From contig VKHL01000035.1 in assembly GCA_015146655.1 (NCBI GenBank), positions 157,228-221,227 on the forward strand: DNA of 64,000 nt, written 5' to 3'. Every line of letters begins with the position of its first letter. Within the stretch, counting starts at the first letter, position 1. The notes beneath the pieces were generated by a model. That model worked only from the letters and a program-made list of their open reading frames with translations, was not told where the DNA came from and searched no databases. Source of the DNA: Ochromonas danica. Taxonomy: Eukaryota > Sar > Chrysophyceae > Chromulinales > Chromulinaceae. The position numbers were made by a program, and so were the translations under genes. Below, in pieces: positions 19,795 to 30,807 of the stretch.

Positions 19795-22700
19795 ATGGAA
19801 TTCCATCTGGTTGGTCTGTCAAATCCAAATGGAAATCCAATGATAACCTTATCCATGAACCAAACAATTCCTATCTATCCTCCATGCCAGGGAGATATTG
19901 ATGTACTCTATAGTATTTATAATGCAACCCATGGTGATCAATGGGAGTTTTTATATGGACAACCATGGAACTTCACGGAAACACATCCCAATCCATGCAA
20001 TGAGAATTGGCAAGGTATTTCTTGTGATGAAAGATGTACAGAAAGTGCTTGTTGGCAAGAAATTATTCATTTGGATATAGAATATATGAACTTGATAGGC
20101 ACTTTACCTTTAGAGATAGGCAACTTTTCTGCTTTGCGTGTATTAGTTATGGAAGACAATTTTGGACTCATTGGCACTATACCAGAGACGATAGGAAACA
20201 TTTCAACATTGAATACTTTAGCGTTTTCTGATCTTTCTATAAGTGGAACTATTCCAGATTCGATTGGTAATTTACAAAACTTGACTCAATTATCATTTAC
20301 TTATCTGTTTACTTTATCATCAACGATACCAGAAACACTTTTCTTCTTACCTAATCTTACAGAGTGGCTGTTTGATGGCTTTTATATACATGGAAGTCTC
20401 TCCTCTTCTATCGGCAATTTAACCAAGTTGCAATCTCTTGGATTGTATGGTTTATATTTAACCGGAACACTACCAGAAGAACTAGCCAATATTCCATCCC
20501 TGCAAAATGTATTAATTATTAGTAATCAATTCTCTGGCTCAATACCTTCTCAACTGATTTGCCAGAACAAGGAGTTGATCAAGCTTCAACTGTCTAATAA
20601 TTATTTTACTGGGAGTATTCCCATAACTTCTGAATGTGTTGGTGAAATTTTGGAGAATTTGCAATTCGACGGGAATCTTCTCTCTGGGACTATTCCACCT
20701 GAACTATACTATTTTTCTAATTTAAATTTCCTCAATTTAGGGCATAACACCCTGTCAGGGACTCTTTCAACAAGTATTGGAAACCTCACCCAGTTGCAAC
20801 GTTTTTATATAAATAATAATTACCTGAATGGCACCTTACCAACCAACTTCACCTCTTTATATCTTATAAATACCTTGAGCATGGGCTATAACTATTTTAC
20901 TGGAAGTTTGCCTGAGGAACTTACTCACATTCCTTCTATGCAAATGTTGATTGTGAGCTCGTGCTTCTTCACGGGTGTGATACCAGCTGGATTCGGTTCA
21001 AACGAGAATTTTGACTATTTGGATGTGAGTTATAATTTGTTAGAAGGAAGTATTCCTGAAGATTTATACTTTGGGGAATTGCTCACGGGTCTGCTGGTGT
21101 TCAACAATTTCCTCACAGGGACTGTTTCTCATAATATAGGCCATGCAACAGCTATGGCCTTTCTCGATATGAGCAATAACCTACTTTATGGTACCGTTCC
21201 TTCTGAGGTTGCTAACTTACATGGGTTGCTTAATCTTGGTTTGGGGTGGAATGCCTTTGTTGGCGAATTCAATGTGGACTTGTCTCAAATGCTCTCACTT
21301 GGCACGCTGCAACTTGAACATTGTCTTTTTACTGGAGAAGTTTCTCTGAATGCGCAGCAGAACCCGATACTACAATATATAAACATCAGCACGAATTACT
21401 TTATAGGCAATGTGACAACCCTGTCTTATGCCTACTATGCCTTCGTTATCGATATTTCTTCAAATCTTCTCTCTGGTTCACTTCCAAGCATAGCCAAAAT
21501 GTCCAGTATCACTATCTTTTTCGCTCAATCCAATCTTCTTGAGGGATCCATAACTCATTTCTTTGGTAAAACGGTGAATTCGCTCTTAACAAATGTGGAT
21601 ATTAGTGACAATCTCTTCACAGGCCCATTGCCAAGTCAATTTTTATTAGGATACAAGATATCTCTGGCTTCATTTGCTGCGGTTCAAAATTGTTTTACAG
21701 GTACAATGCCAGAGAGCTTTTGTAATCTCACATCGTTAGAGGTCTTAGCTTTGGATGGCCTGTCCACTGCCAAGTCATGTCGCAATCCCACTTTGTCGGA
21801 TGTATTACCTCAAATTCATTCCTATGCTTTAAATAGCCAAGCTATTCATGGTGGCATTCCAAAGTGCTTGTTTGCAATGCCCTATTTAGAGACATTACAT
21901 CTCGCCGGTAATCGTTTGACTGGTAGTATTCCTGTGGAAGAGGAGAGTGATTTAGGCAGGTTTTTAAGTGATATCTCTTTATCACACAATGAACTAACTG
22001 GCACTCTTCCTCCACCATTGCAAGGAGGTAATCGTTGGAGTCGTTTAGATGTGAGTTACAACAAGATTAAAGGAGAGTTAAAAACGGATGATAGCGGAAA
22101 CAGTAATACGGAAGGATTTCTTCCAAATGCTTTTATTTACTTAAATATCAATAGGTTTTCGGGACGTATCCCTGGGTTCTATTATGATATGACAGGGGGA
22201 AGTGGAAATGATTCTTCTGGAGGAGAGTTAGATATGTTGAGAGGCAATCTGTTTGCTTGTCCTGAACAGAGTCTGAAAAGTGATGTTCCTGAGGCTGATC
22301 CTTATCATTTACAATATGGATGTGGTTCTGATAATTTGAATGAAGCGCTTATGGCCTGGGTATGCCTTGTCTTCTGCACTTTCGTAGCGATTTATTTAGG
22401 ACTTGTTTGGATGAGACGGCAGATTAAACAAACGACAATGACAGGGAAAGCTGAAGTGACAGACAATGATGACGCAAATAGTACATCACAATCAAATTTA
22501 GGATTGTCTTCAGAATCAACTCATAAAAGTAGATGTTGGAAGGCATTAGAACAAAGCTTTGTAATATCCGAGCTTTTACAATGGGAACGAGCCATGTCTC
22601 AATGGTATTCACCAACGAAAGAGAGTCTTGACACTCATTCTACCGACTATAACCTGAAAGAATGGAAAGACGGTCTTGTTGTTTTGTTTGTTGGTGACGT

Positions 22701-24633
22701 TGTTGATGAGGACCTGAAGGATGATATCTTTTGGAAACAAATCTATGAAGCTGGATTGTTCATGAATAAGACACGACGTTTTGTGCTGTGGCTAGGGATT
22801 TATATCATTTGTGTGGGATGTCCCATCTATGGTTGCCTGACATACTTCTGTGGCTCCTATGATAATGAATATGCATGGACTATATCTGCTGCCTATCTCT
22901 CAGGTGTGAGTGCTTCAGCAGTGTTATTGATCTTCTTTTTCTTTTTGTTCCTGCTATCTATTGTTCCTCTACACAAGTTAACGTCTGGCAGTGATGAAAG
23001 GAGGGATAAAGAAGAAGAAGTTGGGTTGAGGTTAGACGATGAGAAAGTACAATCACCACAGCAAGAAGAATATAAAAGGGATGATGATAATAGTGAAATA
23101 GACAAAGTTAAGGAAGCATTTAGTCCTTTACACAGGCCAGATGAAGATCCGTTAACAGAAAGCTCTCAATCAACAATACTTTCAAAGTTAGAAACTGGAA
23201 TTCCCCCCTCAACAAGTAATGGAACCAGTGACAGCTCTTCTTTTTATTCAGATTGTCTCCCTCTTACTACATCCGCCATACCCACCCAACAATTGAGCGA
23301 AGAAGAGTTGATGAAGAGGAAGAAGTTAGATTGGAGAGTGATCCTGCTAATGAAGACAGCTGTTGCTGTTTTCAATATCTCCATTGTGTTGTTGGTTAAT
23401 GGATCTTATGTCTATGTCTATCTTCAAGTTCAAAGATGGAGTGCAATGATGCTGTCTGTAGCGTTATCAGTCTTTAAAGTATTCTGGAGTATGGTTGTTC
23501 AATTTGCTGTTGTACACTATCTACAACCTTTACAACATCTCTCTTCTAAAACAGGATTAGATGAGAGTAATGTTCATTTTATGAGTAGTCTGATGTTATT
23601 CAATACGATAGTGGCACCTTGTCTTGCTACTCTGGTTGCTAGCTCTGATTGCTTCTATTATGTTTTTGCATCTCCTGCTGAGATCTCTGCTTCATATACT
23701 TTCGAACAATGTACTCGGTTTGATAATGTTGGTTGTATGTTGGAAGCGCCAACAACTCGTTCAATTGACTTTGCTCCACCATTCAGCTATTCTTTTCAAT
23801 GTAGTTCCGCCATGTTGGTTGATTATGCTTATGTATTTGCTTATAAGTATGTATTGATTGGAGTACTTTATCCTTTGTTGGTAGTTGTAGTTGTTCTTTA
23901 TGGAGATAGTAGGACGGAGAGGAAAGAGGAAAGTGGACGACGAAAGGCAGTGTCGGAAACATGGGTTGAAGTCTATTTGTTACCTCCTTTATGGAGAAGA
24001 GAAGATGAAGAGAATTCAGATATGAATGTAGTTTTCTCTTCTGGAGACTATATTATTCGTTTGTCTATGATGATAGGATGTTTACTGACTTATGGTTCTG
24101 TTTTACCTTATCTTTCTTTCTTGATCTGCTTCAGTATCTTGAGCAATACGGTGTTAACTCAGATTGGATGGTTGCGTTCCATTGAATACCATGCCATTTT
24201 CACTTTTCTGAGAAGAGAAACCATGACACGATATGATAACCATGACAACACTAACAACAGTGATAATAGTCATAGTAGTAATAATGAAATGAAGAATGAT
24301 GACTGTAGTGAGGAAAAGGAAGTCAAAGGTCAAAAGATGAAAGATAAGATGAAAGAGAAAGTGGTTGAATTGGGTAAACAGTGTAGTAGGCTACGGCATG
24401 GCATGAAAGAAGCATCTGGACCTTTGTTAATCTTGTTGCCTCTATTCTATGCTTGCTATCTCTTTGACGTTGCAGGAGATGCCGCGGGAGCTTGGATGGC
24501 ATTATACTTCACAGTGATTTTCTGGAGTGCCTGTATTTTGACATCATTGGTCGTGGCACGATCAGAGATATCAATGTATATGAGGCATGTGTGGAAATTG
24601 TTGAGTAGTGGATGGTCTAAACGACAAGCATGA
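19795..24633 (+). CDS. LRR ectodomain / multi-span membrane receptor-like protein (LRR1)
   Basis: One open frame of 1,612 residues. Residues about 30-80 are an N-terminal LRR cap (DVLYSIYNATHGDQWEF ... NPCNENWQGISC). About 95-830 carry plant-type LRRs of roughly 24 residues with LxGxIP/LxGxLP phasing and many N-glycosylation sites. Then a juxtamembrane segment (MLRGNLFACPEQ ... YGCGSDNLNE) and a first membrane span near 850-875. After an acidic loop come about nine more hydrophobic spans between about 990 and 1590, with conserved FNTIVAPCLATLVASSDCFY and PPFSYSFQCSSAMLV. No kinase, TIR or death domain. It is clearly homologous to the next three LRR genes over its whole length but much diverged. 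No signal peptide at this ATG; a candidate exon lies upstream. The C-terminus looks shortened relative to a duplicated tail at 30.8 kb. Confidence 0.88.
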   Translation: MEFHLVGLSNPNGNPMITLSMNQTIPIYPPCQGDIDVLYSIYNATHGDQWEFLYGQPWNFTETHPNPCNENWQGISCDERCTESACWQEIIHLDIEYMNLIGTLPLEIGNFSALRVLVMEDNFGLIGTIPETIGNISTLNTLAFSDLSISGTIPDSIGNLQNLTQLSFTYLFTLSSTIPETLFFLPNLTEWLFDGFYIHGSLSSSIGNLTKLQSLGLYGLYLTGTLPEELANIPSLQNVLIISNQFSGSIPSQLICQNKELIKLQLSNNYFTGSIPITSECVGEILENLQFDGNLLSGTIPPELYYFSNLNFLNLGHNTLSGTLSTSIGNLTQLQRFYINNNYLNGTLPTNFTSLYLINTLSMGYNYFTGSLPEELTHIPSMQMLIVSSCFFTGVIPAGFGSNENFDYLDVSYNLLEGSIPEDLYFGELLTGLLVFNNFLTGTVSHNIGHATAMAFLDMSNNLLYGTVPSEVANLHGLLNLGLGWNAFVGEFNVDLSQMLSLGTLQLEHCLFTGEVSLNAQQNPILQYINISTNYFIGNVTTLSYAYYAFVIDISSNLLSGSLPSIAKMSSITIFFAQSNLLEGSITHFFGKTVNSLLTNVDISDNLFTGPLPSQFLLGYKISLASFAAVQNCFTGTMPESFCNLTSLEVLALDGLSTAKSCRNPTLSDVLPQIHSYALNSQAIHGGIPKCLFAMPYLETLHLAGNRLTGSIPVEEESDLGRFLSDISLSHNELTGTLPPPLQGGNRWSRLDVSYNKIKGELKTDDSGNSNTEGFLPNAFIYLNINRFSGRIPGFYYDMTGGSGNDSSGGELDMLRGNLFACPEQSLKSDVPEADPYHLQYGCGSDNLNEALMAWVCLVFCTFVAIYLGLVWMRRQIKQTTMTGKAEVTDNDDANSTSQSNLGLSSESTHKSRCWKALEQSFVISELLQWERAMSQWYSPTKESLDTHSTDYNLKEWKDGLVVLFVGDVVDEDLKDDIFWKQIYEAGLFMNKTRRFVLWLGIYIICVGCPIYGCLTYFCGSYDNEYAWTISAAYLSGVSASAVLLIFFFFLFLLSIVPLHKLTSGSDERRDKEEEVGLRLDDEKVQSPQQEEYKRDDDNSEIDKVKEAFSPLHRPDEDPLTESSQSTILSKLETGIPPSTSNGTSDSSSFYSDCLPLTTSAIPTQQLSEEELMKRKKLDWRVILLMKTAVAVFNISIVLLVNGSYVYVYLQVQRWSAMMLSVALSVFKVFWSMVVQFAVVHYLQPLQHLSSKTGLDESNVHFMSSLMLFNTIVAPCLATLVASSDCFYYVFASPAEISASYTFEQCTRFDNVGCMLEAPTTRSIDFAPPFSYSFQCSSAMLVDYAYVFAYKYVLIGVLYPLLVVVVVLYGDSRTERKEESGRRKAVSETWVEVYLLPPLWRREDEENSDMNVVFSSGDYIIRLSMMIGCLLTYGSVLPYLSFLICFSILSNTVLTQIGWLRSIEYHAIFTFLRRETMTRYDNHDNTNNSDNSHSSNNEMKNDDCSEEKEVKGQKMKDKMKEKVVELGKQCSRLRHGMKEASGPLLILLPLFYACYLFDVAGDAAGAWMALYFTVIFWSACILTSLVVARSEISMYMRHVWKLLSSGWSKRQA

Positions 24634-25196
24634 ACAAGTGAGAAAGACGACAATTGTTCAAACGAGCACTGATGTTGATAAGAAGACAATAGTGGAGATG
24701 GTGGAGGAGAAGACAGTGGTATGAAGCAAAAGGCTTCTAACCTCAACTGCAGTGATCTATGAGATACTTTATGATGATCATATATTTTTTGTAAATACAC
24801 GACGGACGTCTATGTAGACTATGAAAATAATTTCCAGCACGCTACCCTGTTTTGCAATACCTATCTATATGAAATAGCTCGATATTGTATACGTATTGTA
24901 TTTAGTGCTAATAAGGTGCAAACAACCTCTCTATCCTTAATTGCTAGGTTTTGTTGTTTAGTTGGTTATTAATGATTGTATAAAACAGCTAATGAGCTCC
25001 AAGCTGACCAAACATTAGTTAAGTTTTAGTGACTTTAGCATCTAAACAAGCCTGAATTTTGGCACTAATCGCTTCACGATTGGCTTTAATCCATCGAATA
25101 CGCTGCAGATAATTCTCAGCACGACTTGTAATGCTGGTGATACTGTCTTATTGGGCGATGGCACGACCCACAAAATAGACCACATTCGACAAGATA
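24556..25196. repeat. Segmental duplication, copy A
   Basis: About 640 bp, from the last codons of LRR1 through its 3' flank into the APH-like fragment, is nearly identical to about 30808-31432. Differences include a 2-bp indel near 24630 and scattered substitutions. It ends abruptly near 25196. Confidence 0.9.
25022..25196 (-). pseudogene. 3' fragment of an APH/homoserine-kinase-like gene
   Basis: This matches the 3' end of the intact gene at 31252-32286, covering about its last 55 codons. A substitution turns the GAA codon after the AQ pair into TAA, an in-frame stop at about 25148. Upstream of about 25196 the similarity to the intact gene is lost. The fragment cannot encode the kinase and is best read as duplication debris. 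Confidence 0.85.
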
Positions 25197-25473
25197 TGAA
25201 CAGCCATTTTCCATTTTCGCTGATCCACAATGACTTCCTTTGAAAATTGCCTAATCGCCATCAAACAAGACTTAAACTAACGATCATTAACTTCAGTCAT
25301 TTGTTTTAACAAGCGCTTTGAGTCTGAGTTCGTCTTGTTTTCAAAAAGAAAGAGACTTTGATAAATCTCGATGTTTTGTCTTCCGAAAGACCAACACTAC
25401 AGGGTTGAATCTGCTCTGGGGTTGAATCTGTCATGTCATACGATGATAGAGTGATCAGCAGAATTGGAGAAGG

Positions 25474-28400
25474 ATGAGGCGACAACGACAAATCAGGTTT
25501 TCTAGACACCTTCTGGGAAGATTTCTTCTCGTCTTCTTCCTTTCTTGTTCCCTTCATTTCGTTCATTCATGGGGAAATCTCATCAGTCACCCAAATCCTT
25601 TGCGCCACAAAAATTCACGCCTTCTTTCCTCTGACCAGCTAAAAGAGCAAGAAATCCTCCTCACTGTCACAGGAAATCAGAGCAATCCTGCTCCTCTCCC
25701 AGCAGATGAGTTGGGGGCCTTGCATGACCTCTATAATGCAACTATTGGTGAGTATTGGATCTGGACGGGAGTTCCATGGAATTTCACGGAATCGAATCCT
25801 GACCCTTGCAGTGAGGGTTGGGAAGGAGTCACTTGCTTTATAGTGTGTGATAACAACAGCAATTGTGAAGAGCATGTCAACAGTATTATTCTATCGAACA
25901 ACAACATGAGTGGAAGTTTGCCTGACTCTCTGCAACAGCTGCAACAACTGCGTTATTTGTCCATCTCAAGTAATTTTAAGCTCACGGGATCTATCCCATC
26001 TTCCTTGTCAAACCTCTCTTATTTATCTTCTTTGATCTTGGGAAGCAATGGTTTAAGTGGTTCTATTCCCAGCAGTCTCACAAACGTCAAATCCTTGGTC
26101 TTCTTGGATTTATCTGAGAATGATCTGACAGGCATCTTGCCAACGAACCTCTCCCAACTGACAGGGCTGAGCTATTTCTATATATATTCGAATCATCTCT
26201 CTGGCTCGATGCCAGGTGATATTGGCGCCTGGTCTCAGTTATCCTATTTGTACGCTTATTCGAACTTGATTTCGGGTGAATTTCCAGAGAGTATTGCCAA
26301 TTGCTCACTTCTGAACACCTTTACTGTTTACAATAACTTTATGACTGGTCATCTGCCGCCATCAGTTAGCAAGCTTAAGTCTTTGACCTTTTTAGATGCT
26401 TCATATAACATGCTCAGTGGACCGATACCTGATGATGTGGGTACAGCATCAGCTATGCTTTGTATGAGCTTGGAAACGAACTTCTTCACGGGTACTCTTC
26501 CGTCTTCGATTGGCCAATTGAGCGCATTAACATACTTCAGTGTATTTGACAATATACTATGGGGATCGCTTCCCTCCACAATCTACGATCTATCCAGCAT
26601 CACAGAAGTTTTGCTCTCCTCAAATACTTTTTCGGGCAGTTTGAGTAGTGCGATAGGTCAATGGACTGCAATGACTTATCTGGATCTGAGCTCTAACATA
26701 TTTACAGGCAATCTTCCTGGTGCGCTTGGTCAGTTGGAGAAGTTGGAGTTCTTTAGTGTAAGCTCGAATGTGTTATCTGGGACTCTTCCAGCAGAACTGG
26801 GGAACTGGAAGATGTTGGAGGAGCTATACTTGAGCGTGAATTTGTTCGAAGGTACAATTCCTGCTTTTATCGGGAACATGAGTGCATTGAGCTATTTATA
26901 TTGGGAAACCTGCTTACTGACAGGTGCATTACCTTCTGAAATAGCTTCCCTGGAGAATTTACTTGTGTTGAATGTCATTAGCAACTTTCTATCAGGAACA
27001 ATACCTGAGTTTATGACCAATATATCCACCTTAGTTGCACTGGCTCTCGGCAATAACCACTTCTATGGTAGTCTTCCAGCGCACTTCGGAAGATTGACGA
27101 AGCTGCAATATTTAACGATCGCTTACAATGGCTTCAGTGGGAGTCTTCCTGCTTCTTTCTCCACACTAAGTAATCTCCAAGCTGCTTCTCTGGCTTGTAA
27201 CTTCTTGTCAGGCTCTTTATCTTCCCTTTCCATCCCGTCAAGCCATCTTGACTATTTGAACATCTCTAATAACTACTTCACTGGAGAGACATCGCCACTG
27301 CTATCTTTACAGAATATCTCGATCCTGGACATTTCCTCGAATGGATTGACGGGATCGTTTCAAGTGCATGAGAAAATGCCTAAGCTGGTTTGGTTGTTCT
27401 TACGCGGAAATGAGTTATCAGGTTCCTTGTCAGGGACTTTCACTTCTCTTTCCACTCCTTCTTTGGTTTATTTGGACCTGTCGAACAATCGCTTCAGCGG
27501 TGCATTTCCAGCCTCCGACTTCGCACAATTGACCAAACTGAACACACTGGCAGCAGTAGAAAATTGCTTCACAGGAACGATTTCATCCGACCTTTGCAAA
27601 GCCAGTAAGTTGCAAGTGGCAGCATTGGATGGTCTATCGGCTGCTCCGAGTTGTCGCAGGGCAACGCTCTCTTCGTCTGATGGTACGCTTTCATCTTGGG
27701 TGCCTTCCTACGTCATGGGGAAACATGCAGTTCATGGCAGTTTGCCTTCGTGCTTATTCCAGGAGTTGAATGTGTTAGTTACCCTGCACTTGTCCGGGAA
27801 TAGTTTGAAAGGCACGATTCCTGACTTGGCTAAGCATAGTTTGCTTTCTGATCTCTCCCTATCTCACAACGAACTATCGGGAACAGTGCCTGATTCTGTG
27901 CAGAGCAACTCGTGGATCAACCTTGATCTGAGTTTCAACAAGCTCACAGGCATATTGAAGAACAGTATGTCATCCACTGATTGGGCCAATGCTTCGATCG
28001 CTCTGGACATCAATCGTCTTTCTGGCAAGATCCCTAGTGATTACTATCATATAGGGGATGTGGATATGCTGAGAGGCAATATCTTCCAATGTCCGGACGA
28101 TGGCAATGATGAAGAGAGTCTGCCTCCCAGTGATCCTTATAACAACCAATATGGCTGTGGTTCGGTGACGTTGAACACGGCTCTGATAATCTGGGGATCG
28201 GTAGTAGTATGTTTGGGAGTGGTGTGTGTTTGCATTGCAGGGTCGATGAAGATGCGCAGTAGTAGACAACGTGAGGATGTTAAGAGTAAGTATAGCAAGG
28301 ACATTGCGTGTTGTGGGAAGAGGAAGCAAAATGAGGAGAAAGAAGTATCAGAGGATGTGGGAGAAGGCGAGGACTTGGAGAAGAGAGGTGAGGGAGCGAC

Positions 28401-30630
28401 TTCAAAGGATGAAGAGAAAGGGAAATCATCAGCACAGTCAGCGACATGTTGGGATCGGTTCTTGGACAAGGTGGAGATGATGAGGAAGCAGATGGAGGAG
28501 TGGCAGTCTGTCTATGGTGGCGAGAACGGTGAGGTCAAGGAAGCTCTTCGCAGACAAGAAGACACGTATCGCGGAGAAGGCAATCATGTTGACGAGGCTC
28601 ATGCCGATTCTCATGCTGATGCTGAAAGGGAGGCTCAGTCAATTAATAATCCCGTAGCTGTCCTTCGAAGTCAAATCGTGATGGTGGGTCAGTTGTCACG
28701 ATTTGTTCGACAGTTTAGTAGTGTAGCGATGTTGTTGATCGTATTGCTGGGCGTTCCTCTCTATACCACGCTATCTTATTTCTATGGTAGCTACTACTAT
28801 CAATATGGATGGACGCCGTCAGCAGCATTTCTGTCAGGAGAATCTGCTGCGATAGCGTTGTTGATTCTGTTTCTTGGTATAGCAGCCAGTCTAGCTTTCT
28901 TTATCACATCTCGTGGTTTTTCTTCTTTCTATCACGCTGACGATCAACAGAATGGCCGCCACGTTTCTATAAAGTGGTGGTGGTATGGATGGTCTGTAGC
29001 TTGTGAGAGCAGCGAGAGTTGGCGCTATTTTCTTCGTGTGTTGGTGATCGTAGCGGGAAACACCGCAGTGGTGATGGTTGTAAATGCTGTATATGTCTAT
29101 TTCTGCTTGCAAATATCTGTCTTGCAGTCATTCTTCCTGTCTGTGGCCATGACAGGCTTCAAACTAGTGTGGTCTCGCATTTTGTTCTTGGTTCTTTCTC
29201 ATTGGATTGCGCGAGTAGGCGAGCGAGGAATAACGAAAGAGGTATCTCACCCTGGCCTCTCTTGTACTGACACAGTTGCTGTAACCAGTGGTGATGGAGT
29301 GAAGAATAATCTGGCCCGAACGACGAATCGATGGAATTCTGCAACTATTACTATTTACAGCTGTTTGATGTTGTTCAATACAATCGTTGCACCTTGTTTA
29401 GCCACCTTGTTTATTAGTTCTGATTGTTTCTACTATGTCTTCGTATCTCCACCTTATGTCACCGTATCGTATTCATATCCGGTATGTATCACCATTGTTG
29501 AGAACGCATGTATGAGTACTGCCAGTGTTATCAAAACGTCAGATTTCCAGCCGCCCTTTAGCTATGGGTATCAATGCAGTTCTGCCTTGCTCCAAGAGTA
29601 TGGTTATGTGTTCGTGTATAAGTATCTGTTGTTGGGAGTACTGCATCCACTTGTGGTTCTGTTGTTGACCTTTTATCATGATCAGCAGACATCCTCTGAT
29701 GAGAGTGAGAGTGAGAATGGGAATGGGAATGATGATGGCGCTGAGAAGAAGAAGAAGGAGGAAGGACCTATGGTGGAAAGGGGAGTTGTTGTTAGCCGTG
29801 AGTTTATTTCTCCTCTGCACATTCGAAGTGGAGATGTTGCGATAGATGCGAATACTACATCTCCCAAGCCGAACGCAATTAGATCTATCAGTTTGTCATC
29901 TACTACAAGTTTGTTGCTTCCTCCTCTTTGGAGGAAGAACATCTCACATGGGATAATGAGCTATTTTCTGGACGAAACGAATTTCGAGCATGTTTTCTCT
30001 GCTGCAGAGTATTCTGTTCGTCTTTCGATGATGATAGGGACTCTTCTAACATATGGCATCGTGTTACCGTATTTGGCTGTTCTGGTTTGCGTGGCAATAG
30101 TGAGCAATACCTATCTGACACAATGGGCGTTGGCGAGGTTTTACCAAATGGCGTGGAAAGCAAGCGAGAACAATCACCATGACCGTTTATCTTCGTCACT
30201 TCGCCTGCATTCCAATGACAGCAAGATGAGCGCTACTGTCCCTGAGTCGGAGTGGAATGCCGATGGCTCAAGGGAAGCCGTGAGACATGTGAAGGTGGTT
30301 TCTTTTTCGTCATCTTGCTCTTCTGTGAGGACCGACAATCAAGCCTTGGTCGTGCAGCACGTTAGCGATGAATGTGAGCAACTGCCAGCAGCCTTGTTGG
30401 TGGCAGCACGACCTCTGTCTGTGTTAATGCTGTTCTTCTTGTCTTGTTTCCTGTTTGATATCGCTGGTGATAAAGGAGGTGCTTGGATTGGATTGTATTT
30501 CGTGTTGGTAATGTGTTTGGTGCCTTTGTTGGCAGTGATTGTGCATCGATTATGGCTGGGTTGGATGGAGAGGCGCAGACTGATGCATGAGGAGGTTGTG
30601 AGAAATCAAGCATCAAGAGAAGGTACTTGA
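25474..30630 (+). CDS. LRR ectodomain / multi-span membrane receptor-like protein (LRR2)
   Basis: A single 1,718-residue frame from ATG 25474. A basic start leads into a signal peptide (LLGRFLLVFFLSCSLHFVHS) with cleavage near SWGN. The LRR cap (ALHDLYNATIGEYWIW ... CSEGWEGVTC) is followed by plant-type LRRs to about residue 810, two Cys-containing C-cap segments, and the juxtamembrane motif MLRGNIFQCPDD ... DPYNNQYGCGS. The first membrane span is at about 900-925 (NTALIIWGSVVVCLGVVCVC). A charged loop with a predicted coiled stretch comes next, then about nine spans to the end, including SSDCFYYVFVSPPYVTVSYS and PPFSYGYQCSSALLQEYG. Long stretches are nucleotide-identical to LRR3 and LRR4. 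Probably a cell-surface recognition protein; the signalling mode is unknown. Confidence 0.9.
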   Translation: MRRQRQIRFSRHLLGRFLLVFFLSCSLHFVHSWGNLISHPNPLRHKNSRLLSSDQLKEQEILLTVTGNQSNPAPLPADELGALHDLYNATIGEYWIWTGVPWNFTESNPDPCSEGWEGVTCFIVCDNNSNCEEHVNSIILSNNNMSGSLPDSLQQLQQLRYLSISSNFKLTGSIPSSLSNLSYLSSLILGSNGLSGSIPSSLTNVKSLVFLDLSENDLTGILPTNLSQLTGLSYFYIYSNHLSGSMPGDIGAWSQLSYLYAYSNLISGEFPESIANCSLLNTFTVYNNFMTGHLPPSVSKLKSLTFLDASYNMLSGPIPDDVGTASAMLCMSLETNFFTGTLPSSIGQLSALTYFSVFDNILWGSLPSTIYDLSSITEVLLSSNTFSGSLSSAIGQWTAMTYLDLSSNIFTGNLPGALGQLEKLEFFSVSSNVLSGTLPAELGNWKMLEELYLSVNLFEGTIPAFIGNMSALSYLYWETCLLTGALPSEIASLENLLVLNVISNFLSGTIPEFMTNISTLVALALGNNHFYGSLPAHFGRLTKLQYLTIAYNGFSGSLPASFSTLSNLQAASLACNFLSGSLSSLSIPSSHLDYLNISNNYFTGETSPLLSLQNISILDISSNGLTGSFQVHEKMPKLVWLFLRGNELSGSLSGTFTSLSTPSLVYLDLSNNRFSGAFPASDFAQLTKLNTLAAVENCFTGTISSDLCKASKLQVAALDGLSAAPSCRRATLSSSDGTLSSWVPSYVMGKHAVHGSLPSCLFQELNVLVTLHLSGNSLKGTIPDLAKHSLLSDLSLSHNELSGTVPDSVQSNSWINLDLSFNKLTGILKNSMSSTDWANASIALDINRLSGKIPSDYYHIGDVDMLRGNIFQCPDDGNDEESLPPSDPYNNQYGCGSVTLNTALIIWGSVVVCLGVVCVCIAGSMKMRSSRQREDVKSKYSKDIACCGKRKQNEEKEVSEDVGEGEDLEKRGEGATSKDEEKGKSSAQSATCWDRFLDKVEMMRKQMEEWQSVYGGENGEVKEALRRQEDTYRGEGNHVDEAHADSHADAEREAQSINNPVAVLRSQIVMVGQLSRFVRQFSSVAMLLIVLLGVPLYTTLSYFYGSYYYQYGWTPSAAFLSGESAAIALLILFLGIAASLAFFITSRGFSSFYHADDQQNGRHVSIKWWWYGWSVACESSESWRYFLRVLVIVAGNTAVVMVVNAVYVYFCLQISVLQSFFLSVAMTGFKLVWSRILFLVLSHWIARVGERGITKEVSHPGLSCTDTVAVTSGDGVKNNLARTTNRWNSATITIYSCLMLFNTIVAPCLATLFISSDCFYYVFVSPPYVTVSYSYPVCITIVENACMSTASVIKTSDFQPPFSYGYQCSSALLQEYGYVFVYKYLLLGVLHPLVVLLLTFYHDQQTSSDESESENGNGNDDGAEKKKKEEGPMVERGVVVSREFISPLHIRSGDVAIDANTTSPKPNAIRSISLSSTTSLLLPPLWRKNISHGIMSYFLDETNFEHVFSAAEYSVRLSMMIGTLLTYGIVLPYLAVLVCVAIVSNTYLTQWALARFYQMAWKASENNHHDRLSSSLRLHSNDSKMSATVPESEWNADGSREAVRHVKVVSFSSSCSSVRTDNQALVVQHVSDECEQLPAALLVAARPLSVLMLFFLSCFLFDIAGDKGGAWIGLYFVLVMCLVPLLAVIVHRLWLGWMERRRLMHEEVVRNQASREGT

Positions 30631-30807
30631 GAAGCATCAAGCATGCTTCCCCTCCAAGGACGTCAGTCTTCTACCTTAACGGACCATTAAGGAATATTGA
30701 TTTATAACTTTACCGCTCAACCTGTATCGCAGGCCGAATCTATAATTGGGCATGGGGTAGTCATTCTCCTCGGGAGCAAGCAATGGTATCTGCTCGGAGT
30801 TCGGATT

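Noticed and set aside
27970-28480. Repeated antisense and alternate-frame open frames in the LRR genes, also at 35289-35799 and 41451-41961
   Set aside because: They are identical in the three copies because the underlying DNA is identical. No domain is seen and they overlap strongly coding sequence.
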